NCBI GenBank assembly: GCA_023974075.1 | Contig: CM043788.1 | Coordinates: forward strand, 29,067,054-29,131,053 | Length of the DNA stretch: 64,000 nucleotides | Source: Chaenocephalus aceratus | Lineage: Eukaryota; Chordata; Actinopteri; Perciformes; Channichthyidae | Direction: 5' to 3' | Shown here: positions 35,657-46,727 of the stretch, piece after piece | How the letters are laid out: the number at the start of each line of letters is the position of its first letter | How positions within the stretch are numbered: position 1 is the first letter of the stretch | The notes under the pieces: generated by a model | What the model saw: only the letters and a program-made list of their open reading frames with translations | Told to the model about the DNA's origin: nothing | Database searches by the model: none | Translations under genes and position numbers: made by a program

Positions 35657-37755
35657 CGGAAAAGTGTAAAAACAACGATATTTGGAATACAAATAAGTTG
35701 CTGTGTGTACGGTCCTCTCCCCTGACAGCATTTCTGTCGGGGGGGGGCCCTATCTGAGTGTTCGTGATGGCTGAAAGACGATAAATAATGAAGGAAATTG
35801 ACGTGCATTCAGGAATGCAGGAATCTGAGACAAAGAATGCGGAAGTGGAGCGGGAGACGGGGGAAATGGCGGCGGAGAATTCTAATAACAAGACGTGAGG
35901 GTGAAGGAGAGAAAGCAGCGAAGGACACAGAGGCTGGAGAGGCTGTCGGGGCTGCATCTCTGGGAAGAGGGCAGGCTGGAGTGAAGACGGGAGTGAAGAC
36001 GGGAGTGAAGACGGGAGTGACGGCCGTGAAAATGGCGGAGGTCCCGCGAGGCGGAGGTGGAGTTGAGGGAGCGGAGGAGAATGGAGATTCTGGGGAAAAT
36101 AATGGTCCAAACGACGGAGTGAAAAACAGCAGAAGAACAAGTGAAGATGGAAATAGGAGCGAAAAAGAGGGAGTGAGCGAAGAGGAAGAAAATGCGGAGG
36201 AGCGGGTGAGCTACTCCGCAGAACTGACATTGGGTGTGTACGTAGAGGGGTGAAGAGGAGAGGTATCGATGATGGACTTGCTTAGGACAATAAGGAACTT
36301 GTGCGTGGTAATACTAGGGTGCAGGGTGAGAGGGGAGGCGAGATATGAAGTGACAATGAAAACGCTAGTAGGGAAGCGGAGCCTGTTGGCGGGGTGCACA
36401 ATAAATGGAGTAAGGGTGAGAGCACAAGAGCTAAGAGACAATGTAGTGACGGTCTCCTTTTTGCACCTGCCGGTGTATATCAGTGATGGGGACATTTTGT
36501 CGAGATTGCGGGAGTAGGGGGTGAAACCAGCATCAAACATTATGACGCGCATTCTGCCGGGAACAGGAAGAGATAGAATAGCAGATGGAACCCGCTTTCT
36601 GAGGGTTGTATTTAATGACAAGGTCCGATCCCTCCCATATTCCACCAAGTTTAACACAGTGGGGGGATCGGAATACTTCAGAGTCATACACGACAACCAG
36701 GAGAGAGTCTGCAGAAAATGCAATAAAGCGGGACATATGATGAAGGAATGCCCAGAAGTAATGTGTTATGAGTGCAAGAAAATGGGGCATTGCGCAGCTA
36801 ACTGTGGCGAACAGGGCGGGGGAGGAGCGGAGAGTGGAAATGAGGAGAGGATGGATGGGGAGGTGACTGTGGGTGGGGAGGGGGAAGCAGGGGAAAAAAG
36901 ACCACGAGAGGGTGGGAGTGATGATGATGAGGATGTGATGTTAAATGAAGGAGAGGAGGTTGCGGCCAATGCGGGGGGGAAGGAGTGGAGAGTGTGGAGT
37001 ATGCTGTGAAGAGGAAGGATAAAAAGAGGATGAAGGGGAGTGAGAAGGAGGGAGAATAAGCTGAAGATGTGGGAATTAGGGGGGAAATGATGTGGAGGTT
37101 GAGATGGAGGAGACTGAGGGGGGGGGAGGGGGTGAAGAAGTCAGGGAGGGAGGGGGAAAGGATGTAGAGCCTGGGATGGAGGAGGATAGCGAGGATAGCG
37201 TGGATGAGGAAGAGGAGAAGCAGTGTCTGAAAGAGGAGGAGTTATTGAGAGTGAAGAAGGTGGAGAAGGGAAGGGATGAGAATGAGGGAAGAGCGGAGGA
37301 GGAGGGAATGGAGGACTGGAAGGTGATACAAAAAAATATAGGGGTGATTAATAAAAAGGGTGAGTGGTTGGAAAGCAAAAAGGATGTGCATCGCCTCACG
37401 CTAACGCAAAGGCTGTATGGAAAAAGGAGGGGAGAAACGGTGGGGAAGTGGGAGGAGGAGTGGGAAAGGACAAAGGCATGGGCGATATTTGAGACGCGGA
37501 AAGATGTGGAAAGGGGAATATGGGATAAAAAGTCATTGATGGGTGTAATGTATGACAAAAGTGTGCGATGGTTTGAATATTTGTCTATATTTGAGAATGC
37601 TTGAGGTAAACTGAGAGTGTGGTCTGCATGATTATGTTTTTGTTCTGATGTGTTATTGATATGTGATATGCAGGAGTGAGGAGATGGGGAGTAATGTTTT
37701 TTCGTATGAAATAGAAAGTGGATTATGTGTATATTGAAGGAATATGCATGAAAGC
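35657..37755 (+). mobile_element. Tx1-like LINE fragment (5' region and ORF1)
   Basis: GC-poor leader, then a decayed ORF1. It starts right after the truncated left LTR (ttatgacctggt) and ends where the DIRS copy begins. No reverse transcriptase is present. Four tandem 12-bp units (gagtgaagacgg) lie at about 35980-36020. Confidence 0.6.
35798..37604 (+). pseudogene. Tx1-like LINE ORF1 with CCHC knuckles
   Basis: One frame (35798-37009) broken by stops near 36251 and 36518, then a shifted C-terminal part (37092-37604). Recognisable peptides: VILGCRVRGEARYEVTMKTL, SFLHLPVYISDGDIL, PGTGRDRIADGTRFLRVVF, YFRVIHDNQERVCRKCN and a second knuckle CYECKKMGHCAANC. This is the pattern of fish 'zinc finger CCHC domain protein 3-like' predictions, which are Tx1-type ORF1. 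The C-terminus is Glu/Gly-rich. Confidence 0.65.
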
Positions 37756-37841
37756 TGAGTTCTCATTCATAACACTCCATTCGATGTCTCACTATGGGAT
37801 GCGCCTCATCGCGGAGCAAACAGAAGCATCAATCTCATTAC

Positions 37842-37905
37842 GCCAATCCTGATTGGCTGGTGATCTTGACGTCAGCGTCAGGGGAAATCACCCCCTATAA
37901 GTAGC
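37842..37905 (+). promoter_or_regulatory. DIRS leader promoter, copy 2
   Basis: GCCAATCCTGATTGGC at 37842-37857, TGACGTCA at 37867-37874, CTATAAGTA from about 37895, followed by a downstream cgcatgcgtcattcaaacac tract. Consistent with a compact Pol II promoter; inferred. Confidence 0.5.
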
Positions 37906-38392
37906 TTGCGCCACAACGCATGCGTCATTCAAACACCTCTTCTCGCTTCAGAGCACATCTCTACAGTAGCCGGGCAAGCTTCACTGTCCACAGACTGAAC
38001 CCAAATACCCATTTCGGTCGATGGGCGCTCGCCGGCTACTCCTTCTGCTTCGCAGGAAGACGGTAGTACTAACGCCAGTTAGTATTAAAATCAACCTTGC
38101 CCTTCTCTTCCCCGGAAAGTAAGGTAGGTCCGATTTTTTTAAGCTAGCAGCACACCTGTTGCTAGCTCGCTCCCTCTCTACCGACACCACGGTAGCGAGG
38201 AAGTTTTTTATTTTCTCTCCTCCACGGAGGGGAAAAGGATTAAAAAGGAGGATACTGCCACACCAGTCAGTATTCTCCGGGAATAATAGACCCACACTGT
38301 CCTTTTCTCCGGATTAAGGACAAGGTGGTTTTATCTTTTCTCCCGTCCCACCTATCGAGAGCGGGCCCTCTCCACGCCACGAGGCGGCCAAG

Positions 38393-39969
38393 ATGGACGC
38401 CCCTCTCCCTCACACCAGAGGAGTCAGGGACTCGGTGGCTCGACTCTGCGGCTGCGGGTTGAAGATATCGGGCACAGACACACACCAGGTCTGTTCGTCC
38501 TGCCTCGGGCTGGAACACGCCCGAGGCGCTATCGACAACCCCGGCTCATGCGGACATTGCGTCCGCTTCACTGTTAAGAGCCTCCGCCGACGGTTAGCTC
38601 GACAAGCTAACCTGTCGGAACAGGACCCCCCCATGTCCACGGACCCGCCGACCGGCAGTCAGGCTCACTATCTGCTATGGCTTTAGAACCAGAAGCCCGC
38701 GCCCTGGCAGGCCGGGACCCGGTGACAGAAAGACACGCGGGAACGGTTTCCCACGCTCCACCAAGCTGGGGCTCCCGGTTAGACCTCACCATGGTCTCAC
38801 CCGCGGATTATGTCCTCGGGCCTGACTACGAGGAGGACGAAGAGGAGGACGCCCTGGCGTTCCTCCTGTCCGAATCGGATGAACAGGAAGAGGACACCTT
38901 CATGTCACCGGCTCAGGCTGCAAAGCCTGAGGCAAGTGCTGTTCTCCCGGGCGATAGCACACCAGCTTCGCCCGGTCTGAGCATGGACCTGCAGGCCGTG
39001 TGTAAACGCGCTGCGGCCAGACTCAACGTCCCGTGGCCCGAAATGGCCAAGGAGACCTCCAGGTCCCGCTACGAGGGAAAACATCTTCCCCAAGCAGCGG
39101 GGGAAAAGAGACAACTCCTTCCAGTCTTCCCGGAGATGTTGGATGAGGTGTCGGTCTCGTGGAGAGACCGGCCCTTCAGCAACAAGGTCCCAATCCAGGG
39201 TGCCTCCTCCCTAGACTGTGAAGGAATGGAGAAGCTCGGCCTGCTCTGCATGCCGCCCATGGAACCGCTGGTAGCGGCTCACCTTCTACCAAAGGTGGGC
39301 CCGTCACCAAGCAGGAACCCCACGCTGCCAGCAAAGTCGGACCGTTTTCAGTCAGCAATGACTGAAAAGGCCTACAAAGCGGCAGCGTTGTCCGCCAGGG
39401 CCCTGAATGTGTCCTCGCTGTTAACCGCCTACCAAGCGGAGCTCTGCCTGTCGGGTAACCCGAGGGCAGCCACTCTGGACGAGATGGCAGCGGTCACGGA
39501 CATTTGTCTCCGTGTCCAACGCTGCGCCGTCCAGGCCACGGGCAAGGCAATTGGGATCATAGTGGTGCAGGAAAGAGCGAGATGGCTCAACCTCACCACT
39601 CTCCCAGACCGGGAAAAGGAGGATGTGCTGGATATGCCCATCGTTCCCGAGGGAATTTTTGGCTCCGCTCTCGCCTCCATGCAAAGGAGGTGTGAGACGA
39701 AGAAGAGGGAGGACGAGGCACTCCACCTCTGCCTCCCTCGAAGGGTCCAGCCGCTGCTCTCGCAGCAGCAGTCCTCTGCCCAAGCTGCCTCGAACTCTGC
39801 TCGGTTTAAAACACTGAAGACGCAGAGGTCGCAGCCCACCCCGAGTCCCCACCCCAGGCTGGAGACAAGGGCAAGTTGGCCGAGAAAATCTCTGGTTCCG
39901 GCTGCAGCTCAGGCTCAGCCAACCCAGAATTTCGGCCAGCAGTCGAGGAAGAAGAAGCGAGCGGTGTGA
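38393..39969 (+). pseudogene. DIRS gag (ORF1), one frameshift
   Basis: The N-terminus MDAPLPHTRGVRDSVARLCG has a Cys-rich segment (CSSCLGLEHARGAIDNPGSCGHC). It loses frame near 38660, after which 38677-39969 is open for 430 codons. The main body includes LGPDYEEDEEEDALAFLLSE, MDLQAVCKRAAARLNVPWPE, LPVFPEMLDEVSVSWRDRPF and MTEKAYKAAALSARALNVSS, all characteristic of fish DIRS gag. It ends in a basic SRKKKRAV tail. Presumed nucleocapsid. Confidence 0.8.
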
Positions 39970-40216
39970 CAGCCCCTCCTTCTCCCCTCCGTGAATGTGT
40001 TCCCGCCACCTCGAGAGATGCCTAAACACCATCCTCAAGTCCGCAGAAACACATGTCACATGCTGATTGATTCATTTGCCGCTGACGCATCCAGGATTCA
40101 GGTCGAGGGCGCAGCTCAAAAAAATGAAAAGAAAATCAATAAAACCAATAAACCAATTATTCCCCTTTTGAGAGCAGCTACGGCATCTCTCAAAAGGCGG
40201 ATTATTGACGGGTCTG

Positions 40217-40380
40217 TGAAGGCACCACCGCCACGTGCACGCGCAGTGCCGGCTGGGGCTTTAAGGGCACCACCGTCACGTGCATGCGCAGTGCGGGCTG
40301 GGGCTTTAAGGGCACCACCATCACGCGCATGCGCAGTGCCGGCTGGGGTCGTAAGGGCTCCACCGTCACGCGCATGCAGA
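40217..40380. repeat. 45-bp tandem repeats with NRF1-type palindromes in DIRS copy 2
   Basis: Four units of about 45 bp (ggcaccaccg...ggctttaa), each holding a CRCGTGCATGCGCA-like core. Unit 3 has the exact cgcgcatgcgca at 40324-40335. Confidence 0.8.
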
Positions 40381-40681
40381 TCTGTTAAATCTGTTCGCAT
40401 AAAGAAAAAAGGCTCAATGACAGCTGTTCTCTTTAATGCACGATTTAAATGCACTGTTAGGCGGGGACGCACTCGTACACGATTGACCTCCGGGTCCTCT
40501 GTACGCGTTCCCACCCCTGGCTCTGTTACCCCCAACTCTGGCCAGAGTGAAGGAGCAACGCCACACACTTACTCTGATGTTTCCGCCCTAGCCCGCAACG
40601 TACGGGACAGCCATCACGCAGGGACAGATTGTCTCAGGCGGGGGGGGGCGATCATTCACCCACGCCCAGAGCGCGGTGCAC

Positions 40682-41082
40682 TATGGGCCTGACCCGTGAG
40701 TGGTACAATCTGAATACAGTGGGACTCCCTCAGAAGGTGATAAACACTATTCAGAGTGCAAGAGCTTCCTCCACCAGGTCTCTTTACGACTGTAAGTGGA
40801 GGGTGTTTGAGGAGTGGTGCCTTCAAGAAGGACACATCTCTTTTCAATGTCCTGTCGGGGTGATTTTATCATTCCTACAGGACTTGATCGATAAACACAG
40901 AGCTTTCTCCACGATCAAGGTGTACCTGGCTGCTATTGCTGCATGCCATGTGGGCTTTGAGGGTAAGACGGCTAGCCAACATCCTTTGGTTTGTCGTTTT
41001 ATGAAGGGAGCTCGCAGGCTCCTCCCTGTCTCCAGGTTGCTGGTGCCCTTATGGGACCTGGCAGTGGTTTTAAATGGTCTCC
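40682..41082 (+). pseudogene. DIRS tyrosine recombinase N-terminal domain
   Basis: Reads GLTREWYNLNTVGLPQKVIN, STRSLYDCKWRVFEEWC, FLQDLIDKHRAFSTIKVYLA and PLVCRFMKGARRLLP, the SAM-like core-binding domain of DIRS recombinases. Truncated before the catalytic R-H-R-Y domain. Confidence 0.75.
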
Positions 41083-41187
41083 CAATTCCCTTTGGTCCGT
41101 CTGGCGTCAGCCCCTGCTTCTCACCCAGTGTTTGCTACAGTCCAGGAGCCATTCGCTGGTACTCGTCTGGCTTTTGGAGGTCCACGG

Positions 41188-41447
41188 AGCATCTATTGCA
41201 CGTCTGTCCGTCCTGGGAGAGGGATCCCTCCTCTGTTGCTCTCCCTGAGGTTTCTCCCATTTTTCCCTTTAAACTGTGGGTTTTCTCCGGAAGTTTTTCC
41301 TTACATCCGTACAATGTGAGGGTCTAAGGACAGAGGGTGTCGTATTGTCATACTGATATTCTGTACACACTGTGAAGACCACTGAGACAAATGTAACATT
41401 TGTGATATTGGGCTATATAAATAAACATTGATTGATTGAGTGAGTTC
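41188..41447 (+). mobile_element. L2/Rex-like LINE 3' end with (ATTG)n tail
   Basis: Contains the fish-typical ctcctctgttgctctccctg, gtgagggtctaaggacag and gatattgggctatataaata tracts and ends attgattgattg. Confidence 0.65.
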
Positions 41448-41690
41448 TGGCCCCAGTAGCCATGGTTCCAGCCCCAGTTCTGGCCCCAGCAGCCATGGTT
41501 CCGGCCCCAGCAGCCATGGTCCCGGCCCCAGTTCTGGCCCCAGCAGCCATGGTTCCGGCCCCAGTGCTGGCCCCAGGAGCCATGGTTCCGGCCCATGTTC
41601 TGGCCCCAGCAGCTATGGTTCCGGCCCCAGTTCCGGCTCCAGCAGCTATGGTTCCGGCCCCAGTTCTGGACTACCTATGTTGCAAATGTA
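41448..41690. repeat. Pro/Ala-coding minisatellite
   Basis: Tandem units based on ggccccagcagccatggttcc, with agttctggccccag variants. Open in more than one frame (e.g. PAPVLAPAAMVPAP). Confidence 0.8.
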
Positions 41691-42109
41691 TTATCTTTTC
41701 AATTTACACACGGCATCTACGGCTCCAGCAGCTGTGGTTTCGGCTCAAGTACCGGTCCCAGCAGTCATGGTCCCGACTCCAGCTCCTCGTTACCTGTTGA
41801 CTCATCGGCCGACGCCAGATCCCCGAGTCCTGTCGGCATTCCGGCCGACTCCAGCACCTCGTCTCCTGCTGGCTCTCTAGCCGACGCCAGCTTCCCATGT
41901 CCTGTTGGCGTACCGGCCGACTCCAGCACCTCGTCTCCTGTTGGCTCACCAGCCGAAGCCAGCTCCCCGTGTCCTGTCGGCGTACCGGCCGACTCCAGCA
42001 CCTCGTCTCCTGTTTTCTCCCCAGCCAACACCAGCTCCCCGAGTCTTGTCGGTGTACCGGCCGACTCCAGCACCTCGTCTCTTGTTGGCTCTCCAGCCAA
42101 CGCCAGCGT

Positions 42110-42905
42110 ACCGATCGACACAAGTTCCCTCTCAAGTCCCCTCTCAAGTTCCTACCCGAGTCCTCTCTCAAGTTCCTAATCAAGTCCCCTCTCGAGTTCC
42201 TCTCGAGTCTCCTCTCGAGTTCCCTCTCGAGTCCCCTCTCGAGTTCCCTCTCGAGTCTCCTCTCCAGTTCCTTCTCAAGTCCCCTCTCGAGTCTCCTCTC
42301 CAGTTCCCTCTCAAGCCCTCTCTCGAGTTACCTATCGAGTCCCCTCTCTAGTCACCTTTCAAGTCCCCTCTCGAGGCTCCTCTCAAGTTCCCTCTCGAGT
42401 CTCCTCTCGAGTTCCCTCTCAAGTTCCCTCTCGAGTCCCCTATCGAGTCCCCTCTCTAGTCACCTTTCAAGTTCCCTCGCAAGTCCCCTCTCGAGTCTCC
42501 TCAAGTTCCCTCTCAAGTCTCCTCTCCAGTTCCTTCTCAAGTCCCCTCTCGAGTCTCCTCTCGAGTTCCCTCTCAAGCCCTCTCTCGAGTTACCTATCGA
42601 GTCCCCTCTCTAGTCACCTTTCAAGTCCCCTCTCGAGGCCCCTCTCAAGTTCCCTCTCGAGGCCCCTCTCAAGTTCCCTCTCGAGTCTCCTCTCGAGTTC
42701 CCTCTCAAGTTCCCTCTCGAGTCCCCTATCGAGTCCCCTCAAGTTCCCTCTCAAGTCACCTCTCGAGTTCCCTCTCAAGTCCCCTCTCGAGTCTCCTCTC
42801 GAGTTCCCTCTCGAAATTCCTCTCAAGTCACCTTTCAAGTCACCTCTCAAGTCAACTCTCAAGTTTCCTCTCGAGTGCCCTCTCGAGTTCCCACTCAAGT
42901 CCCTA
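42110..42905. repeat. CT-rich minisatellite (ccctctcgagttcc units)
   Basis: About 800 bp of short units alternating ctcaagttccct, ctcgagtctcct and ctcgagtcccct, with higher-order repeats of about 130-240 bp. Confidence 0.85.
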
Positions 42906-42923
42906 CTCATGTGCCGTTGGAGG

Positions 42924-44480
42924 TCCCGCAGACTACTCTTCTGCCGGGGGTCCTGCCAACCCCATGTCCTGAGCCGTTGGAGGTCCCGCAGACTACTCTT
43001 CTGCTGGGGGTCCTGCCAACCCTATGTCCTGTACCGTTGGAGGTTCCGCTGGGGGTTCCACTGGGGATCCTGCCAACCCTTTGTCCTGTCCCGTTGGGGG
43101 TCCCGCAGACTACTCTTCTGCCGGGGGTCCTGCCAACCCTAAGTCCTGTGTCGTTGGAGGTCCCGCAGACTGCTCTTCTGCCGGGGGTCCTGCCAAACCC
43201 TATGTCCTGTACCGTTGGAGGTTCCGCTTAGGGTCCTGCCAATCCTTTGTCCTGTCCCATTGGGGGTCCCGCCGACTACTCTCCTGCCGGGGGTCCTGCC
43301 AACCCTTTGTCCTGTCCCGTTGGGGGTCCCGCCGACTACTCTCCTGCCGGAGGTCCTGCCAACCCTATGTCCTGTACCGTTGGAGGTTCCACTGGGGGCT
43401 CCACTGGGGGTCCTGCCAACCCTTTGTCCTGTCCCGTTGGGGGTCCCGCAGACTACTCTCCTGCCGGGGGTCCTGCCAACCCTATGTCCTGTGCCGTTGG
43501 AGGCCCCGCCGACTACTCTTCTGCCGGGGGTCCTGCCAACCCTAAGTCCTGTGCCGTTGGAAGCCCGGCCAACTACTCTCCTGCCGCGGGTCTTGCAAAC
43601 CCTGTGTCCTGCCTAGTTGGAGGCCCCGCCGACTACTCTCCTGCCGGGGGTCCGGCCAACCCTATGTCCTGTCCCGTTGGGGGTACCGCCGACTACTCTT
43701 CTGCCGGGGGTCCTGCCAACCCTATGTCCTGTGCCGTTGGAGGCCCCGCCGACTACTCTTCTGCCGGGGGTCCTGCCAACCCTAAGTCCTGTGTCGTTGG
43801 AGGTCCAGCAGACTGCTCTTCTGCCGGGGGTCCTGCCAACCCTATGTCCTGTACCGTTGGAGGTTCCGCTTGGGGTCCTGCCAACCCTTTGTCCTGTCCC
43901 GTTGGGGGTCCCGCCGACTACTCTCCTGACGGGGGTCCTGCCAACCCTTTGTCCTGTCCCGTTGGGGGTCCCACCGACTACTCTCCTGCCGGGGGTCCTG
44001 CCAACCCTATGTCCTGTCCCGTTGGGGGTCCCGCCGACTACTCTCCTGCCGGGGGTCCTGCTAACCCTATGTCCTGTCCCGTTGGGGGTCCCGCCGACTA
44101 CTCTCCTGCCGGGGGTCCTGCCAACCCTATGTCCTGTCCCGTTGGGGGTCCCGCCAATTACTCTTCTGCCGGGGGTCCTGCCAACCCTAAGTCCTGTGCC
44201 GTTGGAGGCCCCGCCGACTACTCTCCTGCTGGGGGTCCTGCCAACCCTGTGTGCTGTCCCATTGGAGGCCCCGCCGACTACTCTTCTGCCGGGGGTCCTG
44301 CCAATCCCTTGTCCTGTTCCGTTGGAGGTCCCGCCGATTACTCTTCTATCGGGAGTCCTGCCAACGCTATGTCCCGTGCCTTTGGAGGTTCCGTTGGGGA
44401 TCCTGCCAGCTCTATGTCCAGTCCAGTTGGAGGCCCCGCCATCACCTGTCCTGCCGGGGGTACTGCCAACCCCTTGTCCA
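42924..44480. repeat. 60-bp GC-rich minisatellite, about 26 copies
   Basis: Unit runs ggtcctgccaaccctatgtc to tctcctgccggg, exactly 60 bp, with point variants and a few shortened units (around 43050, 43225, 43395 and 43865). Because 60 is divisible by three, each frame repeats a 20-residue motif. Confidence 0.93.
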
Positions 44481-44752
44481 GTTCCGTTAGAGGCCCCGCC
44501 ATCATCTGTCTCGCCTGGGGTGCTGCCAACTCCTGGTCCTCTTCCGTGGGGGATCCTGCCGAAGCCTGTCCCACCGGCTATGGTTCCTGTTCGGCCGACA
44601 CCGGGTCCTGCCTGGCCTCCGGAGCTGTTTGTCCTTCGCCCCACCCTGAACTCTGCCTTGCCCTGTTGGCCTTATTTTTGTGTCCCTCCTCCGGTCCCCC
44701 TCCATCCACCCTGCTGGAATGTTTTTTGGGACGTCTGGGATCCGTCCCTTGA
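43247..44752 (+). other. Repeat-encoded open frame of the outer LTR element (501 codons)
   Basis: Translates as about 20 copies of a 20-residue unit (GGPADYSPAGGPANPMSCPV). A second frame (43617-44834) gives GVLPTLCPVPLGVPPTTLLP units ending PPCWNVFWDVWDPSLEGGG just before the LTR. Frame 43024-43545 and a minus frame (43613-44644) are also open. I cannot tell which, if any, is translated. Recall suggests similar Pro-rich predictions beside LTRs in other fish. Confidence 0.35.
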
Positions 44753-44766
44753 GGGGGGGGGGGTAC

Positions 44767-45142
44767 TGTCAAGATCTGTCTGTGTTGTGTTTTGTCTTAT
44801 CTTTTTCTGTCTTTGGTTTCCTGTTTTGTTTTGAAAAGTGTTCACCTCCTGTTTTGCCTGTTGCCTTCTGTCTGTTTTCCCTCCCTGATTACCCGATTGT
44901 GTGCACCTGGTGTCCCTGTGTTTTCTCCTCCCTCCTCACCTGTGTCTTGTTTGTATAATTAGTCTTGTGTGTATTTAAGTTCTGGTTGTTCTGTCTGTCT
45001 TTGTCGGTTCGTCTTGTGTTATGACTTGGTCTTCGGTGAGTGTTCTGTTCTGTCTTTGTGAATAGTTTAGCCTTGAAATAAAGGAGTTATTTTTGACACT
45101 TTAATCTGCATTTGGGTCCTGCTTCCTGCACACACCGTAACA
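44767..45142 (+). repeat. 3' LTR of the outer element (376 bp)
   Basis: TG...CA ends, AATAAA near 45080, preceded by a run of G (polypurine tract). Matches 33716-33966 plus 35636-35656 of the broken left LTR. Confidence 0.9.
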
Positions 45143-45430
45143 GCAGCAAAGACTAGTTTTAGCTCTCAACAAGTTTTTAAAGTTTATCTAACCTTTTGTA
45201 GTGGCAATTTCTTATATTACTTTATATGGTAAAACCAAATGATATTATGCTTAGAAACTGTTTGGTCAACTCGACCTGTTGTAGCTTCCTGCCAAGGTCG
45301 TACCTGGAGAATGCGGCTCTCCCTATGAGAGCATTGTAAGATAACAGTCAGGGGAAAGTCTTATCTCTTTTCCTCTCTGCACAGCAACAGTCCTATAAAA
45401 CACACACACACACATGATTATACCCTGTGC

Positions 45431-46727
45431 CAGAGTCCTGCACGGGTCTGATTTTCAAGACCCGCTCCCGCCCCGCACCTGCGACGTGCAATACCGAACC
45501 CGCCCCGCTACCCGCACATATTGCCAATTAGATCCGCAACCCGACCCGTCGGCACAAGATCCGCAACCCGACCCGAACCCGCATATATATATGAGCAGTG
45601 AAAACGTGCAATTATTAACACACGCAGTTGCATATTTGTCTTTAAAAGCGTGGGATGTTGGTTATTTTCTCCATCTAGGATGACACCAAAAGCCTCCCAG
45701 ACGTTGGATTTCGCTCTTGAGGAAGTGTTATTGAACATTTTGTATTCTCCGCTAGAGAGCTTCACCTCAGCCATTTCGAATATGGCGCGCTCAGAAGCAG
45801 ATTGATGCGCTGCAGAGGTTATGATTATGCGCGGTCCCGCGGGGGAGAGGTCTGAGGATTTAAACATTAAACTAAATTATCCATCCATCTTCTCCCGCTT
45901 ATCCGTGGTCGGGTCGCGGGGGTAGCAGTTCCAGCAGAGAGCCCCAAACTTTCTTTTCCCTGGCGACATCAACCAGCTCTGACTGGGGGATCCCAAGGCG
46001 CTCCCAGGCCAGCGAAGAGATATAATCCCTCCACCTGGTCCTAGGTCTACCCCTTGGTCTCTTCCCAGCTGGACGTGCCTGGAACCCTCCCTAGGGAGGC
46101 GCCCAGGTGGCATCCTAACTAGGTGCCCGAACCACCTCAACTGGCTTCTTTCGACGCGAAGGAGGAGCGGCTCAACTCCGAGTCCCTCCCTGATGACCGA
46201 ACTTCTCACCTTATCCCTAAGGGAGACACCAGCCACCCGGCGGAGGAAACCCATCTCGGCCGCTTGTATCCGCGATCTCGTTCTTTCGGTCATGACCCAT
46301 CCTTCATGACCATAGGTGAGGGTAGGAACGAAAATGGCCCGGTAGACAGAGAGCTTTGCCTTCTGGCTCAGCTCCCTTTTCATCACAACGGTGCGGTAAA
46401 GCGACTGCAGTACCGCTCCCGCTGCTCCGATTCTCCGGCCCATCTCACGCTCCATTGTTCCCTCACTCGAGAACAAGACCCCGAGATACTTGAACTCCTT
46501 CACTTGGGGTAAGGACTCATTCCCTACTTGGAGTGGACAGTCCATCGGTTTCCTGCTGAGAACCATGGCCTCACCTAAACTAAATTATCATTATTTTAAT
46601 ATATTTATTATGCAACACCCGCGACCCGACCCGCATCATCTTTGTTTTACCCAGAACTGAACCCGGAAAAAAGCGTTTGAAAAAATACCACTCGCGAATC
46701 ACCTTTTTTGCGGGTCACCCGACTCTG
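45431..46727. mobile_element. hAT-type MITE with 8-bp duplication, hosting an RTE insertion
   Basis: Ends CAGAGTC and GACTCTG, flanked by CCCTGTGC at 45423-45430 and 46728-46735. The interior has repeated cccgacccg-like motifs near both ends (45480-45580, 46620-46720). Confidence 0.85.
45881..46575 (-). mobile_element. Rex3/RTE-like LINE, 5' truncated, 13-bp target duplication
   Basis: The minus strand encodes the C-terminal part of an RTE reverse transcriptase protein: LGVLFSSEGTMEREMGRRIG, KAKLSVYRAIFVPTLTYGHE, IQAAEMGFLRRVAGVSLRDK and LRWFGHLVRMP, then [10 protein letters not shown] and the ATGGATGG tail at 45881. Identical taaactaaattat flanks at 45868-45880 and 46576-46588 mark target-primed insertion. 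Confidence 0.88.

Larger units (their letters stand above)
37759..41082 (+). mobile_element. DIRS-type retrotransposon copy 2, truncated
   Basis: Starts with the terminal repeat gttctcattcataacactcc. It carries leader, gag (38393-39969), a spacer with 45-bp repeats and the N-terminal part of the tyrosine recombinase (40682-41082). The RT-RNase H part and the right terminal repeat are missing. Confidence 0.85.
33716..45142 (+). mobile_element. LTR retrotransposon (non-autonomous, gypsy-type ends) with three nested insertions
   Basis: Left LTR starts TGTCAAGATCTGTCTG at 33716. The 3' LTR is 44767-45142, preceded by a poly-G purine tract and ending CACACCGTAACA. The whole is flanked by GCAGC at 33711-33715 and 45143-45147, a 5-bp duplication typical of LTR integrase. 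The left LTR is broken at 33966/35636 by another LTR element and lost after 35656. The interior is a Tx1-like LINE, a DIRS copy, an L2-type end, then about 3.3 kb of GC-rich minisatellites. No gag, protease or RT of its own was seen. Confidence 0.8.

Noticed and set aside
35595..37558. Long Ser/Pro-rich minus-strand ORFs
   Set aside because: Shadows of the purine-rich Tx1-like ORF1 on the plus strand; no recognisable domain.
42924..44480. Regular 60-bp repeats that could look like a CRISPR array
   Set aside because: There are no unique spacers; the whole 60-bp unit repeats, in a fish LTR element. It is a minisatellite.
44680..44958. ORF running from the minisatellite into the 3' LTR
   Set aside because: LTR sequence read through; the same peptide occurs at 33731-33934 in the left LTR, so it reflects duplicated LTR DNA, not a gene.
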